Positions 41,759 through 53,056 of a DNA stretch of 64,000 bases are shown here, in pieces. Location of the stretch: the NCBI GenBank assembly GCA_001771575.1, contig MEUD01000001.1:186001-250000 (forward strand), in the 5' to 3' direction. Source of the DNA: a candidate division WOR-1 bacterium RIFOXYB2_FULL_45_9. GTDB taxonomy: Bacteria > Margulisbacteria > WOR-1 > O2-12-FULL-45-9 > XYB2-FULL-48-7. The position numbers and the translations under genes are program-made. Position 1 is the first letter of the stretch. Every line of letters starts with the position of its first letter. The notes beneath the pieces were generated by a model. The model ran no database searches and had not been told where the DNA came from. It worked only from the letters and a program-made list of their open reading frames with translations.

Positions 41759-43915
41759 GTGGCAAAAATTAAAGTCAGCGCGCTAGCCAAAGAACTTAAC
41801 ACAACGTCCAAAGAGCTGTTGGTCCTTCTCAAGAGCATGGGGATCGAAGCTAAAGCGGCGACCTCATCGATCGAAGAAAGCGACGCGCTAAAGGTCAGGG
41901 ACCACGGGAAAAAAGAGAAAGCCCCAAAAAAAGTGGAGAAACCGGCTAAAGTTGAGAAGCCTAAAAAAATAAAAGAAGTTGAAGTTAAACCAACAGTATT
42001 GAAACCAGCAGTTCCAAAAACAGTGGCGCAAAAACCTACCCCTCCTAAACCAGTGGTTTCCAAGCCAGTTCCCGCGCCGTCACCACCTCCACCACCTCCA
42101 CCGCCGCCACCACCTCCTCCTCCGGTGTTTGCGCCTAAGCCGATCGTTCCAGTTGTTCCGCCAAAGCCAACCGCTCCGGCGTTGGTGTTAACCGGCGACG
42201 ACATATCGGTGAAAGACCTGTCCGATAAATTGCAGGTCAAAGCGTCGGACCTGATCAAAGAACTGATGAAAAAAGGGATGATGGTGACCATCAACCAGCG
42301 GATCGCCACCGAAGTGGCGAAAGAAGTTGGTTCCGCGCTTGGCCGGGAGATCGAGCTTAAAGCGGCGCAGGAAGTGACCGTCACCCATCGCCAGCACAAT
42401 ATCGAAAAACGGGCCCTTCGTCCGCCGGTCGTTACCGTCATGGGGCACGTTGACCACGGAAAGACCAAGCTTCTTGACGCTATTAGAAAAACCAAGGTCG
42501 CCGAAAGCGAAGCGGGTGGGATCACCCAGCATATCGGCGCTTATCAGGTCAATGTTCAGGGAAGAAAGGTGACTTTTTTGGATACTCCGGGCCATGAAGC
42601 GTTTACCGCTCTTCGGGCCCGCGGCGCCAAAGTGACCGATATCGTTATTCTGGTTGTCGCGGCCGATGACGGGGTCAAACCGCAAACGATCGAAGCGATC
42701 AACCACTCCAAAGCGGCCGGGGTGCCGATCATCGTGGCGATAAATAAAATTGATAAGCCTGACGCTAATCCCGACAAGGTCAAGGCCCAGTTGGCCGAAT
42801 ATGGGCTCGCGCCTGAAGATTGGGGGGGACAAACCGTCACCGTTCCAGTCTCGGCCAAACAGATGACCGGGATCGACGAGCTTTTGGAAATGGTCCTGCT
42901 GGTTGCCGACCTGGCGGAACTCAAAGCCGATCCGGATGCCAAACCGATGGGGGTGGTCATCGAATCGCGGCTCGATAAAGGGCGCGGACCGGTGGCGACC
43001 CTGCTGATCAAGAACGGGACCCTGAAGATCGGCGATATTTTTGTGGTCGGTTCGACTTACGGCCGGGTCCGGGCCTTGTTTACTGATACCGGGGCGAGAC
43101 TGGAAAAGGCCGGCCCAGCGATGCCGGTCGAGCTCCTTGGCTGTTCCGAAGTTCCCGCTTCAGGCGATGTCTTGGAATGGATGGCTTCCGAGAAAGAAGC
43201 GCGCCAGATCGCGGAAGATCGCAAGCACTCGCAGGGGAAGGCCTCTCGGACAAAGGTCGTTTCGCTCGAAGACTTTTCCAAGCACATCAAAGAGGGGGAG
43301 AAAAAAGACCTCCCGCTCCTCATCAAAGCCGATGTTCAGGGGTCAATTGACGCAATTATCCAGTCTCTTCAGGATGTCAAGGTCGGCAATATCGGGGTCC
43401 ACATCGTCCACGCCGGGGTCGGCGGGATCAACGAGTCCGACATTATGCTGGCCAAGGCATCTGGCGCGATTCTGGCCGGATTCAACGCTGGTTTCGAAGG
43501 GAATTCGGAGGTCTTGAGCCTGGACGAAGGGGTTGAGGTCCGCAAGTACAATATCATTTATAACCTGATCGACGACGTTAAACTGGCGATGGAAGGGATC
43601 CTGGAGCCGGAGTACGAAGAAGTGGTCATTGGCCACGCCGAGGTTCGCCAGCTCTTTTCTTTCTCCAAGGTCGGGACGATCGCTGGTTGTTTTATTACCG
43701 ACGGCAAGATGGTCCGGGGGGCCGGGATGCGGCTCTTTAGGGGAAAAGAAAAGGTATACGAAGGCAAATTGGAAGCGCTCAAGCGCTTTAAGGACGACGT
43801 CAAGCAGGTTGAGCAAAACTATGAATGCGGCATTTCGATCAATGGATACACCGATTTTAAGGTCGGAGACGTCGTAGAAGCTTATGAGGTCAGAGAAAAA
43901 CCGCGCAAGAGATGA
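41759..43915 (+). CDS. infB: translation initiation factor IF-2
   Basis: This 718-aa GTPase places initiator tRNA on the 30S subunit. Two IF2_N units (about 3-45 and 142-190) flank a Lys/Pro-rich linker with 14 consecutive prolines at residues 109-122. The G domain has G1 G-H-V-D-H-G-K-T at about 228-235, D-T-P-G-H-E and N-K-I-D. Domains II-IV follow. GTG is the start, directly after the nusA TAA, with GGGGAG upstream. The stop overlaps rbfA as ATGA. A proline run of this length should need EF-P to be translated efficiently, which is unusual for such a central protein. Confidence 0.97.
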   Translation: MAKIKVSALAKELNTTSKELLVLLKSMGIEAKAATSSIEESDALKVRDHGKKEKAPKKVEKPAKVEKPKKIKEVEVKPTVLKPAVPKTVAQKPTPPKPVVSKPVPAPSPPPPPPPPPPPPPPVFAPKPIVPVVPPKPTAPALVLTGDDISVKDLSDKLQVKASDLIKELMKKGMMVTINQRIATEVAKEVGSALGREIELKAAQEVTVTHRQHNIEKRALRPPVVTVMGHVDHGKTKLLDAIRKTKVAESEAGGITQHIGAYQVNVQGRKVTFLDTPGHEAFTALRARGAKVTDIVILVVAADDGVKPQTIEAINHSKAAGVPIIVAINKIDKPDANPDKVKAQLAEYGLAPEDWGGQTVTVPVSAKQMTGIDELLEMVLLVADLAELKADPDAKPMGVVIESRLDKGRGPVATLLIKNGTLKIGDIFVVGSTYGRVRALFTDTGARLEKAGPAMPVELLGCSEVPASGDVLEWMASEKEARQIAEDRKHSQGKASRTKVVSLEDFSKHIKEGEKKDLPLLIKADVQGSIDAIIQSLQDVKVGNIGVHIVHAGVGGINESDIMLAKASGAILAGFNAGFEGNSEVLSLDEGVEVRKYNIIYNLIDDVKLAMEGILEPEYEEVVIGHAEVRQLFSFSKVGTIAGCFITDGKMVRGAGMRLFRGKEKVYEGKLEALKRFKDDVKQVEQNYECGISINGYTDFKVGDVVEAYEVREKPRKR

Positions 43916-44280
43916 CGAGACAAGAAAGAATTGAAGGTTTGATCCAGGAAGAGATCAGCACGATCCTCCGCGAGGAGGTCAATGATCCCCGGATCGGTTT
44001 TGTCAGCATCACCAAAGTTGAGATCTCCCCCGACCTGCGCAACGCCAACATCCACGTCAGCATATTTGGCGACGAAAAACAAAAAGAGGAAGCGATGGAC
44101 GGCTTAAGGTCGGCTACCAGGTTTATCAGGGGTGAACTGGGGAACCGGGTTGATTTTCGGGCGACCCCGGAGATCCGTTTTATCCGGGACGATTCGCTGG
44201 AAAAAGGGAGCAAGGTCCTCAATCTTATCCGAAAGCTGAAAAATGAAGAACCAAATAAAAGAACTGCTAAAAAAGGTTAA
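43912..44280 (+). CDS. rbfA: ribosome-binding factor RbfA
   Basis: This 122-aa KH-fold protein matures 16S rRNA in the small subunit. The start R-x-x-R-I/Q-x-x-L-I-Q-E-E-I-x-x-I-L, the V-x-V-S-x-D-L/I-R-x-A core and R-x-x-P-x-L/I-R-F-x-x-D end pattern fit the family. ATG overlaps the infB stop, consistent with the widespread infB-rbfA-truB order. A Lys/Arg-rich tail extends into the next gene's start. Confidence 0.92.
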   Translation: MTRQERIEGLIQEEISTILREEVNDPRIGFVSITKVEISPDLRNANIHVSIFGDEKQKEEAMDGLRSATRFIRGELGNRVDFRATPEIRFIRDDSLEKGSKVLNLIRKLKNEEPNKRTAKKG

Positions 44281-45192
44281 CACGGTCCTGGTCGCCGGGC
44301 ACAGCGACCCAGACGGCGACTCGATCGGTTCGATGCTGGGGCTCGGTTTTATGCTCGAACAAGCCGGGAAGACCGTTCATTATTATTGTGTCGACTCTGT
44401 TCCCCGCGTCTACTCGTTTTTGCCCGGAGTGGACAAGATCAAAAAAAACCTGACCCCTGGCCAACGCTTTGATGCCCTTTTCGTGGTCGATTCTTCCGAT
44501 CTTTCCCGGCTTGGTGACAAGACGACCGATTTTCGGGCGCTGGCCGGGACGATCGTCAATATCGACCACCATCATGACAATACCAATTTCGGCGACATCA
44601 ACTACGTGGTCGCTGCCTCTTCGACCTCGGAAGCGATTTTTGACCTCGCCCTTTATCTGAAGGCGAAACTCGACCGCAGGATTGCCGAATGCCTATACGT
44701 CGCACTGATCACCGACACCGGGAATTTTCGTTACGAAAACACCACGATCAAGACCTTCCAGATGGCGGCCGAACTGATGAAATGCGGGGTCAAGACCCAT
44801 GAGATCACAACCCGGATCTACGATACCCGGACGATCAAGGCGGTCAGGATCACCGCGCTGGCGATGTCCGGCCTCAGGTTCGCCGCCGAGGGGAAGATCT
44901 GCTGGACGGCGGTGACCGGTGAAATGATGGAACAGGTTGGGGCGATGGGGGAGGATGTGGTGGGGATCGTCGATTGTCTCCGCTCGATCGAAGGGGTGGA
45001 GGTGGCGATCTTTTTCCGGGAAAAGGATGAAGTGGTCAAAATGAACTTCCGCTCCAAGGACCGGGTGAACGTTTCGGAAATCGCCAGGAAATTTAACGGC
45101 GGCGGCCATCTGAAAGCGGCCGGTGCGGTCGTAAATGGTAATTTGGAAAAAGTTGAAGCCATGGTTATTGCCGAGACCGAAAAGCAACTCCA

Positions 45193-45205
<13 letters not shown>
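44243..45205 (+). CDS. DHH-DHHA1 phosphoesterase, NrnA-like
   Basis: This 320-aa protein is probably an oligoribonuclease and 3',5'-bisphosphate nucleotidase. The D-P-D-G-D-S-I-G-S motif at about 22-30 replaces the usual DxDGDAxGS with Pro. The core V-N-I-D-H-H-H-D-N and the T-D-T-G-N-F segment are intact. The C-terminal DHHA1 motif G-G-G-H-L-K-A-A-G is near 290. It overlaps rbfA by 38 nt and truB by 13 nt, matching the common rbfA-nrnA-truB arrangement. Metal-dependent, cytoplasmic. Confidence 0.9.
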
Positions 45206-48049
<2,844 letters not shown>

Positions 48050-48124
48050 AGGGAGAAGAGGAGAGGGAAAGACCCGGTGAATGAAGGCGGATTGCGGCTT
48101 CCGAGAAAAGCTGAACAGACCGGC

Positions 48125-48155
48125 GGAAACCTGCGACAATATCGTCGCGGTTTCC
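48125..48155. repeat. REP palindrome 1
   Basis: GGAAACC...GCGAC with loop AATATC and complementary GTCGC...GGTTTCC. This is a hairpin of the family that surrounds the RAYT transposase gene (48125-49282). Confidence 0.75.
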
Positions 48156-48178
48156 TTGGGGAATAAAAAGGGTTTAAT

Positions 48179-48661
48179 ATGAATGAGCAGAAAAATATAT
48201 ATGATTTGTTAGCGGTTTTGGTGCAAATGGGCTTGCCAGTTGTGACAGCTGGCTTTGGCTTTTTGATTGGTAAATGGTGGGAGGATAGAACGAAGAAAGA
48301 TGATTTTAAAAGGGAAATATTATTTAAGGCAAACAGAGGTTTAAGTAGGTTTGTGTATTTTTATATTACTTCCTTTGCTTATCGCGATAATAATAATGAA
48401 TTTGAAAAAGAATACGAACAAGAAACGTATCAATTTGATGAGATAAAAGCTGATTTAGAAATATTTGTTGGAATTAATGTTTATAATATATTCTTAGAAT
48501 GTGCTAGTTGTGCGAAATTATGTGGGGAAGAGGCTTATGAGCGAATTAGAAAAGGTGAGTTTGTTACTAAACAAGAAGAATTGATTAACTTTAAGGCGTA
48601 TTCAATAAGTCATTATAAATGGATTCAAGCAGTTAGGGATGAGTTGAAAATTAGGAATTGA
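48179..48661 (+). CDS. unknown 160-aa membrane-anchored protein
   Basis: One hydrophobic segment lies at about residues 11-33. A charged helical cytoplasmic-type region with two Cys pairs near 120-127 follows. The gene is much more AT-rich than its neighbours and sits between REP hairpins in the gap between ligA and the methyltransferase, so it was probably acquired. A GGGTTTA sequence precedes the ATG but no strong ribosome site. Family unknown. Confidence 0.6.
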   Translation: MNEQKNIYDLLAVLVQMGLPVVTAGFGFLIGKWWEDRTKKDDFKREILFKANRGLSRFVYFYITSFAYRDNNNEFEKEYEQETYQFDEIKADLEIFVGINVYNIFLECASCAKLCGEEAYERIRKGEFVTKQEELINFKAYSISHYKWIQAVRDELKIRN

Positions 48662-48668
48662 TTGACCA

Positions 48669-48699
48669 GGAAGCCACGACGATAGTGTCGCGTGCTTCT
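48669..48699. repeat. REP palindrome 2
   Basis: GGAAGCCACGAC...GTCGCGTGCTTCT hairpin with degenerate outer arms, just before the RAYT gene. Confidence 0.6.
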
Positions 48700-48727
48700 A
48701 TCAGTGGTGGGGAGGGAAAGTGGCAGT

Positions 48728-49156
48728 ATGGGGAAGTATGTTCATTATGTCTTTTCGACTTATAAAAGAAGGCAATTGATATCGGAAGACGTTGCCGAAT
48801 GCTTAAAATTAGCGTTTGCTGATATTTGTAGGGAGAAGGGTTTTAGGATCGAATGTCATGGTATTCTGATCGATCATGTGCATTTGCTCATTGAAAAGCA
48901 GGATGACGATAGCAATGAGTATGTAATGAAGATGGTCAAAGGACTTAGCTCCAAAGAAGTGTTGGCTAAGTTTCCGACCAATCGTTTTGATAATAGGAAG
49001 CTATGGGGGAGAGGCTATCGGGCTTACGAGATTAAGGATGCAGATTCATTGCGAAAAGTGATAGATTATATCAAAGGACAGAAGGTTAGTGGCGAAGACA
49101 AACGACTTTTACAGCATGGAAACCGCGACGATATTGTCGCAGGTTTCCATGCATAA
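48728..49156 (+). CDS. REP-associated tyrosine transposase (RAYT, Y1/IS200-type)
   Basis: The start is ATG at 48728, giving M-G-K-Y-V-H-Y-V-F. The longer frame from 48692 would read through REP 2. The HUH motif D-H-V-H-L-L is at about residues 46-51 and the catalytic Tyr lies in V-I-D-Y-I-K-G-Q near 117. R-G-Y-R-A-Y-E-I aromatic residues precede it. These are marks of the Y1 transposase domain. REP hairpins flank it on both sides and the last codons lie in REP 3, as in REP/RAYT systems where the enzyme nicks and moves or maintains REPs. Intact-looking. Confidence 0.85.
   Translation: MGKYVHYVFSTYKRRQLISEDVAECLKLAFADICREKGFRIECHGILIDHVHLLIEKQDDDSNEYVMKMVKGLSSKEVLAKFPTNRFDNRKLWGRGYRAYEIKDADSLRKVIDYIKGQKVSGEDKRLLQHGNRDDIVAGFHA
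49114..49152. repeat. REP palindrome 3, overlapping the end of the RAYT gene
   Basis: This is the longest copy: GCATGGAAACC-GCGAC-GATATT-GTCGC-AGGTTTCCATGC. It includes the RAYT stop region. Confidence 0.8.
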
Positions 49157-49251
49157 CAAGCAAAACTCTGGTTCTTGTCGCAGGTCTCTAGCTGGAATGG
49201 AGCGATTTATAGGTTGTTCGCAGGTTTCCATGCGTAGAGGATAGACAACCC

Positions 49252-49282
49252 GGAAGCCGCGACGATATTGTCGTTGGTTTCC
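49252..49282. repeat. REP palindrome 4
   Basis: GGAAGCCGCGAC-GATATT-GTCG-TTGGTTTCC, just before the TrmH-family gene. A REP half (TTCGCAGGTTTCC) lies near 49218. Confidence 0.7.
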
Positions 49283-49302
49283 GATAAGAAAGGATAAACT
49301 AA

Positions 49303-50055
49303 ATGCAATCTCAACTAAAACTAATTAAAAATCTCCTCGAAACCCGCAAGGCGCGGCGGAAGGAGAAGCTCTTCGTCGTCGAAGGAGTGCGGATGGTCGA
49401 AGAAGCTGGGGAGCGGGTCAAAACCTTCTTCTACTCCGAGAACCTGCCGATCGTTAAAAATCTGGAAGCGCAGATGAGCGTCGGTTACAAAGTCTCGAAG
49501 AAGCAACTAGCCGAAATTTCCCAGGTAGAGACGCCGCAGGGAATCGTGGCGATTGTTAGAGAACAGGAATGCTCATTAGATCAGATAGATACCAAGGGAG
49601 TGATCGTCTACTGCCTCGGTGTCCAGGACCCGGGGAACCTGGGGACGATCATCAGGACCGCCGATGCCTTTGGGGCGAGCGGGGTGATCCTTTCTAAAGG
49701 AACCGTTGACCTCTATAACCCGAAAGTGGTCCGCGCAACCATGGGCTCCCTTTTCCACCTGCCGATCGTTATGGCGGATGATGACGCTGAAACTATTGCC
49801 CAATTAAAAGAAAAAAATGTTAAAATAGTAACGACCGATCTGAAAGCGGCAAAGACCGCGGCCGCCGGGGATTACCGGGGCGGGGTCGCTTTCCTGGTCG
49901 GCAATGAAGGGGCCGGGTTGCCCCCCGAGATCGTCGCTCTGGGCGAAGCGGTGAAGATCCCGATGCCGGGAAACGCCGAATCGCTTAACGTCGCCGTCTC
50001 GACCGCGATCCTGCTTTACGAAGCGACCAGACAAAGGGAACATGGAAAAGATTAA
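49303..50055 (+). CDS. SpoU/TrmH-family RNA 2'-O-methyltransferase
   Basis: This 250-aa knotted (SPOUT) enzyme has an N-terminal RNA-binding segment. The motif Q-D-P-G-N-L-G-T-I-I-R-T is at about 108-119, and G-N-E-G-A-G-L near 207 is followed by I-P-M-P-G-x-x-E-S-L-N-V. It uses SAM to methylate a ribose of 23S rRNA or tRNA; which base cannot be told. It lies 13 nt ahead of and overlaps pheS, so it may share transcription with the phenylalanyl-tRNA synthetase genes. Confidence 0.9.
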   Translation: MQSQLKLIKNLLETRKARRKEKLFVVEGVRMVEEAGERVKTFFYSENLPIVKNLEAQMSVGYKVSKKQLAEISQVETPQGIVAIVREQECSLDQIDTKGVIVYCLGVQDPGNLGTIIRTADAFGASGVILSKGTVDLYNPKVVRATMGSLFHLPIVMADDDAETIAQLKEKNVKIVTTDLKAAKTAAAGDYRGGVAFLVGNEGAGLPPEIVALGEAVKIPMPGNAESLNVAVSTAILLYEATRQREHGKD

Positions 50056-51064
50056 ACAACTACAGGATGAGGCTCTTGGCCTGATCCGTCAGGCGAAAGA
50101 CCTGGCCGAGCTCGATTCGGTCAGGATCCGCTTTCTCGGCAAAAAAGGGGAGCTGACCGAAGTTCTCAAATCGCTTGGCTCACTTTCGCCGGAAGAGCGG
50201 CCGAAGGTCGGGGCCCTCGTCAACGAAGCGAAAGTCGTTGTTGAGGTCGCCTTGAACGATCAGAAGGTCAGCCTCCAGGCGCGGGAACAACAACAAAAGA
50301 TCGCGTCCGAAAAGATCGATATCACTCTCCCCGGGAAAGGGATCAAGCAGGGGAAGCTCCACCCGTTGACGCAGACGATGGAAAGGGCCAAAGATATCTT
50401 CCTTGCCCTCGGCTTTGAAATTGAAGAAGGGCCGGAAGTCGAGCTTGAGTATTATAATTTCGACGGCCTCAATATTCCGGCCCACCATCCGTCGCGCGAC
50501 GTTGATTCGACTTTCGTCATTAAAGATGACGTGGTCATGCGGACGCACACCTCGCCGGTCCAGGTCAGAGTGATGGAAAAACGACAGCCGCCGCTGGCGA
50601 TTGTCGCCCCTGGACGGGTCTTTCGCCGCGACTATGACGCCACCCATTCGCCGGTCTTCCACCAGTTGGAAGGTTTCCTGGTCAATAAAAATGTCACCTT
50701 TGGCGATCTCAAAGGGATACTGACCGAATTCCTCCGCCAGATGTTTGGCCAGGAGAAAAAGGTCCGTTTTCGTCCGAGCTTTTTCCCCTTTACCGAGCCG
50801 TCGGCCGAAGTCGACGTCGAATGCCTGAAATGCGGGAGCGAGGGAAAAAAAGGTTGCAGTATCTGCAAAGGGACCGGTTGGCTCGAGATCCTTGGCTCCG
50901 GGATGATTGACCCGAACGTTTTCAAGGCGGTCGGCTACGACCCGGAAAAATATACCGGCTTTGCCTTTGGCATGGGGATCGAACGGCTCGCTATGTTGAA
51001 GTACGGGATCGATGACATCAGACTGTTTTATGAAAACGATCTCCGTTTTCTGGAGCAATTTTAA
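50042..51064 (+). CDS. pheS: phenylalanyl-tRNA synthetase alpha subunit
   Basis: This 340-aa class II synthetase subunit carries the catalytic site of the (alpha-beta)2 enzyme. The N-terminal coiled-coil arm (about 1-85), the motif 2 F-R-R-D-x-x-D-A-T-H region, F-R-P-S-F-F-P-F-T-E-P-S near 245, and motif 3 G-x-G-x-E-R are present. It overlaps the preceding methyltransferase gene by 14 nt. Its TAA overlaps pheT's ATG. Confidence 0.96.
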   Translation: MEKIKQLQDEALGLIRQAKDLAELDSVRIRFLGKKGELTEVLKSLGSLSPEERPKVGALVNEAKVVVEVALNDQKVSLQAREQQQKIASEKIDITLPGKGIKQGKLHPLTQTMERAKDIFLALGFEIEEGPEVELEYYNFDGLNIPAHHPSRDVDSTFVIKDDVVMRTHTSPVQVRVMEKRQPPLAIVAPGRVFRRDYDATHSPVFHQLEGFLVNKNVTFGDLKGILTEFLRQMFGQEKKVRFRPSFFPFTEPSAEVDVECLKCGSEGKKGCSICKGTGWLEILGSGMIDPNVFKAVGYDPEKYTGFAFGMGIERLAMLKYGIDDIRLFYENDLRFLEQF

Positions 51065-53052
51065 TGAAAGTGCCGCTAGAGTGGCTTAAAGAGCTGGTCC
51101 CCATAAAAGTAACGGCCGAGAAATTGGCCGAGCTGATAGCGTTAGGTGGCCTGGAGACCCATTTGATCTCCAGCGACATCCTGGAAGTCGATATTCTGCC
51201 TAACCGGGCCGACTGCTGGAGCCTGCGCGGGATCGCCCGGGAAGTCGCGGCGTTGACCAAAGTCAAAGTTAAAGCCGAAAAGCCGAAAGTTAATGAGACG
51301 GCGGAGAAGACCAAAAAATTTGTCCAGGTCGATATCCTGGAGCCGGAACTTTGCTCTCGTTACATGGCCCGGGTGATCAAGAACGTCAAAGTCGACGACT
51401 CTCCGGATTGGCTCAAGCACCGCCTGGAAAAAGCGGGGGTCCGCTCGATCAATAACGTCGTTGACGTGACCAACTACCTGATGCTGGAGATCGGCCAGCC
51501 GATGCACGCTTTTGACGCCTCTCTGGTCAAAGACCGGCACATTGTCGTCCGCCGGGCCGAACCGAAAGAAAAGGTCCTCGCCCTGGACGGGAAAGAATAT
51601 CAGTTAGATTCGGAGGTCCTGGTCATTGCCGATCCGGACAAGGCGATCGCCATCGCCGGGATCATGGGACTGGCGAACAGCGAAGTTCGGCCGACCACGA
51701 CCACGATCATTTTAGAGTCGGCATTTTTCAATCCGGTCTCGATCCACGAAAATTCCAGGAAACTGAAACTGCGGAGCGAATCATCGGTCCGCTTTGCCCA
51801 CGGCCTCGATTGGCTGGGAGTGGAAGAAGCGCTCGATCGCGGCGCCGCTTTGATCGCCGAGCTGGCTGGAGGGGAGGTCTTGTCCGGCAGTGTCGACGCC
51901 AAGAAAAAAGACCCAACTCCAAAGAATGTTCTCCTGCGTCCAGCCCGGGTTGAAAAAATATTGGGAGAAAAGCTCGCGGTTGGGACGATGACCAGTATCC
52001 TCAAAGGGTTGGGGTTCGGGGTCAAGACAAAAGGGAACGATCTGGTGATCGAGATCCCATTGTTCCGGGCGATGGACTTGGAACGGGAAGCCGACCTGAT
52101 CGAGGAGATCGTTCGGGTGAACGGCTTTGACAAGATCAAACCGACCATGCCCGACACCTCTTTCCCGGGGAAAAAGGTCCCGGTCGAAGATCATCAGAAG
52201 ATCCGCCATTCGCTCGTCGGCTGTGGCCTAAATGAGGCGCAGACCTACACCTTGGTCGGCTCCAGGGAGCTGGAGCATTGCCTCTTGTCGGCAGAGCATG
52301 TTCTGCCGGTTGAAAATCCCTTGAATGCCGACCAGATCTATTTACGGCCAAGCCTCCTTCCCGGTTTGCTCCGGGTCGTGGAGCGGAACCAGAACCGCCA
52401 AATTGAAAATGTCCTACTCTTTGAGATCGGCAAAAGCTTCGCGAAAAACGGCGATAAGCTTCCTCGCGAAACCTACCGGGTGGCGGCGGTCGCGACCGGT
52501 TCTCCGTTCAGGAGCCTTCTGGATAAAGGGACGGTCGATTATTTCTTTCTTAAAGGAGTGATCGAGAACCTGTTTGCTTCGATCGGGCTGGAACTGCCGG
52601 AACTAAAAGAGAGCGCGAGCGGTTATTTGCAGGTTGGGAGCGCCGCGGAGATCCCGGGGATTGGCTTTTTTGGCGCGCTCAATCCGGAGATCCAGCGGAA
52701 CTTTGAACTTAAAAAACCGCTCTTCGCGTTCGAATTTGACCTGGACGCTTTGCTGGGGATGGCGCGGAAGGGGCAAATCTACCGCCAGCTTCCCAAATAT
52801 CCCAATATTTCCCGCGACATCTCTTTGACCGCCGGGGAAAATATCTCCAACCAGCGGATAATTGATCTGATCAAAGAGGTCGGCGGCCCACTGACCGAAG
52901 CGGTCTTTCCGTTTGATAAGTTCAAAGAGAGCGTCGCTTACCGGGTAGTTTACCGCCATCAGGAGCGGACCCTCACCGAAGCCGAAGTTAACCAGAAACA
53001 CCAAGAGATCACAGCCGCTCTTGTCGCCCAGCTGAACGTCAAGTTGAGGTAG
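51064..53052 (+). CDS. pheT: phenylalanyl-tRNA synthetase beta subunit lacking the EMAPII/tRNA-binding domain
   Basis: This 662-aa beta subunit edits and binds tRNA. The N-terminal B1 start (M-K-V-P-L-E-W-L-K-E-L-V) jumps at about residue 38 straight to V-D-I-L-P-N-R-A-D-C. The roughly 120-residue EMAPII-like domain of typical PheT (about 795 aa in E. coli) is therefore absent. The B3/B4 core with G-x-P-M-H-A-F-D and the C-terminal FDX-ACB domain (about 570-660) remain. No frameshift is seen at the join, so this is a genuine short form. Confidence 0.95.
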   Translation: MKVPLEWLKELVPIKVTAEKLAELIALGGLETHLISSDILEVDILPNRADCWSLRGIAREVAALTKVKVKAEKPKVNETAEKTKKFVQVDILEPELCSRYMARVIKNVKVDDSPDWLKHRLEKAGVRSINNVVDVTNYLMLEIGQPMHAFDASLVKDRHIVVRRAEPKEKVLALDGKEYQLDSEVLVIADPDKAIAIAGIMGLANSEVRPTTTTIILESAFFNPVSIHENSRKLKLRSESSVRFAHGLDWLGVEEALDRGAALIAELAGGEVLSGSVDAKKKDPTPKNVLLRPARVEKILGEKLAVGTMTSILKGLGFGVKTKGNDLVIEIPLFRAMDLEREADLIEEIVRVNGFDKIKPTMPDTSFPGKKVPVEDHQKIRHSLVGCGLNEAQTYTLVGSRELEHCLLSAEHVLPVENPLNADQIYLRPSLLPGLLRVVERNQNRQIENVLLFEIGKSFAKNGDKLPRETYRVAAVATGSPFRSLLDKGTVDYFFLKGVIENLFASIGLELPELKESASGYLQVGSAAEIPGIGFFGALNPEIQRNFELKKPLFAFEFDLDALLGMARKGQIYRQLPKYPNISRDISLTAGENISNQRIIDLIKEVGGPLTEAVFPFDKFKESVAYRVVYRHQERTLTEAEVNQKHQEITAALVAQLNVKLR

Positions 53053-53056
53053 GGGG

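Noticed and set aside
48125-49282. CRISPR array
   Set aside because: Palindromes are few, irregularly spaced, inverted within themselves and surround a RAYT gene, so they are REPs. No regular repeat-spacer pattern exists anywhere in the window.
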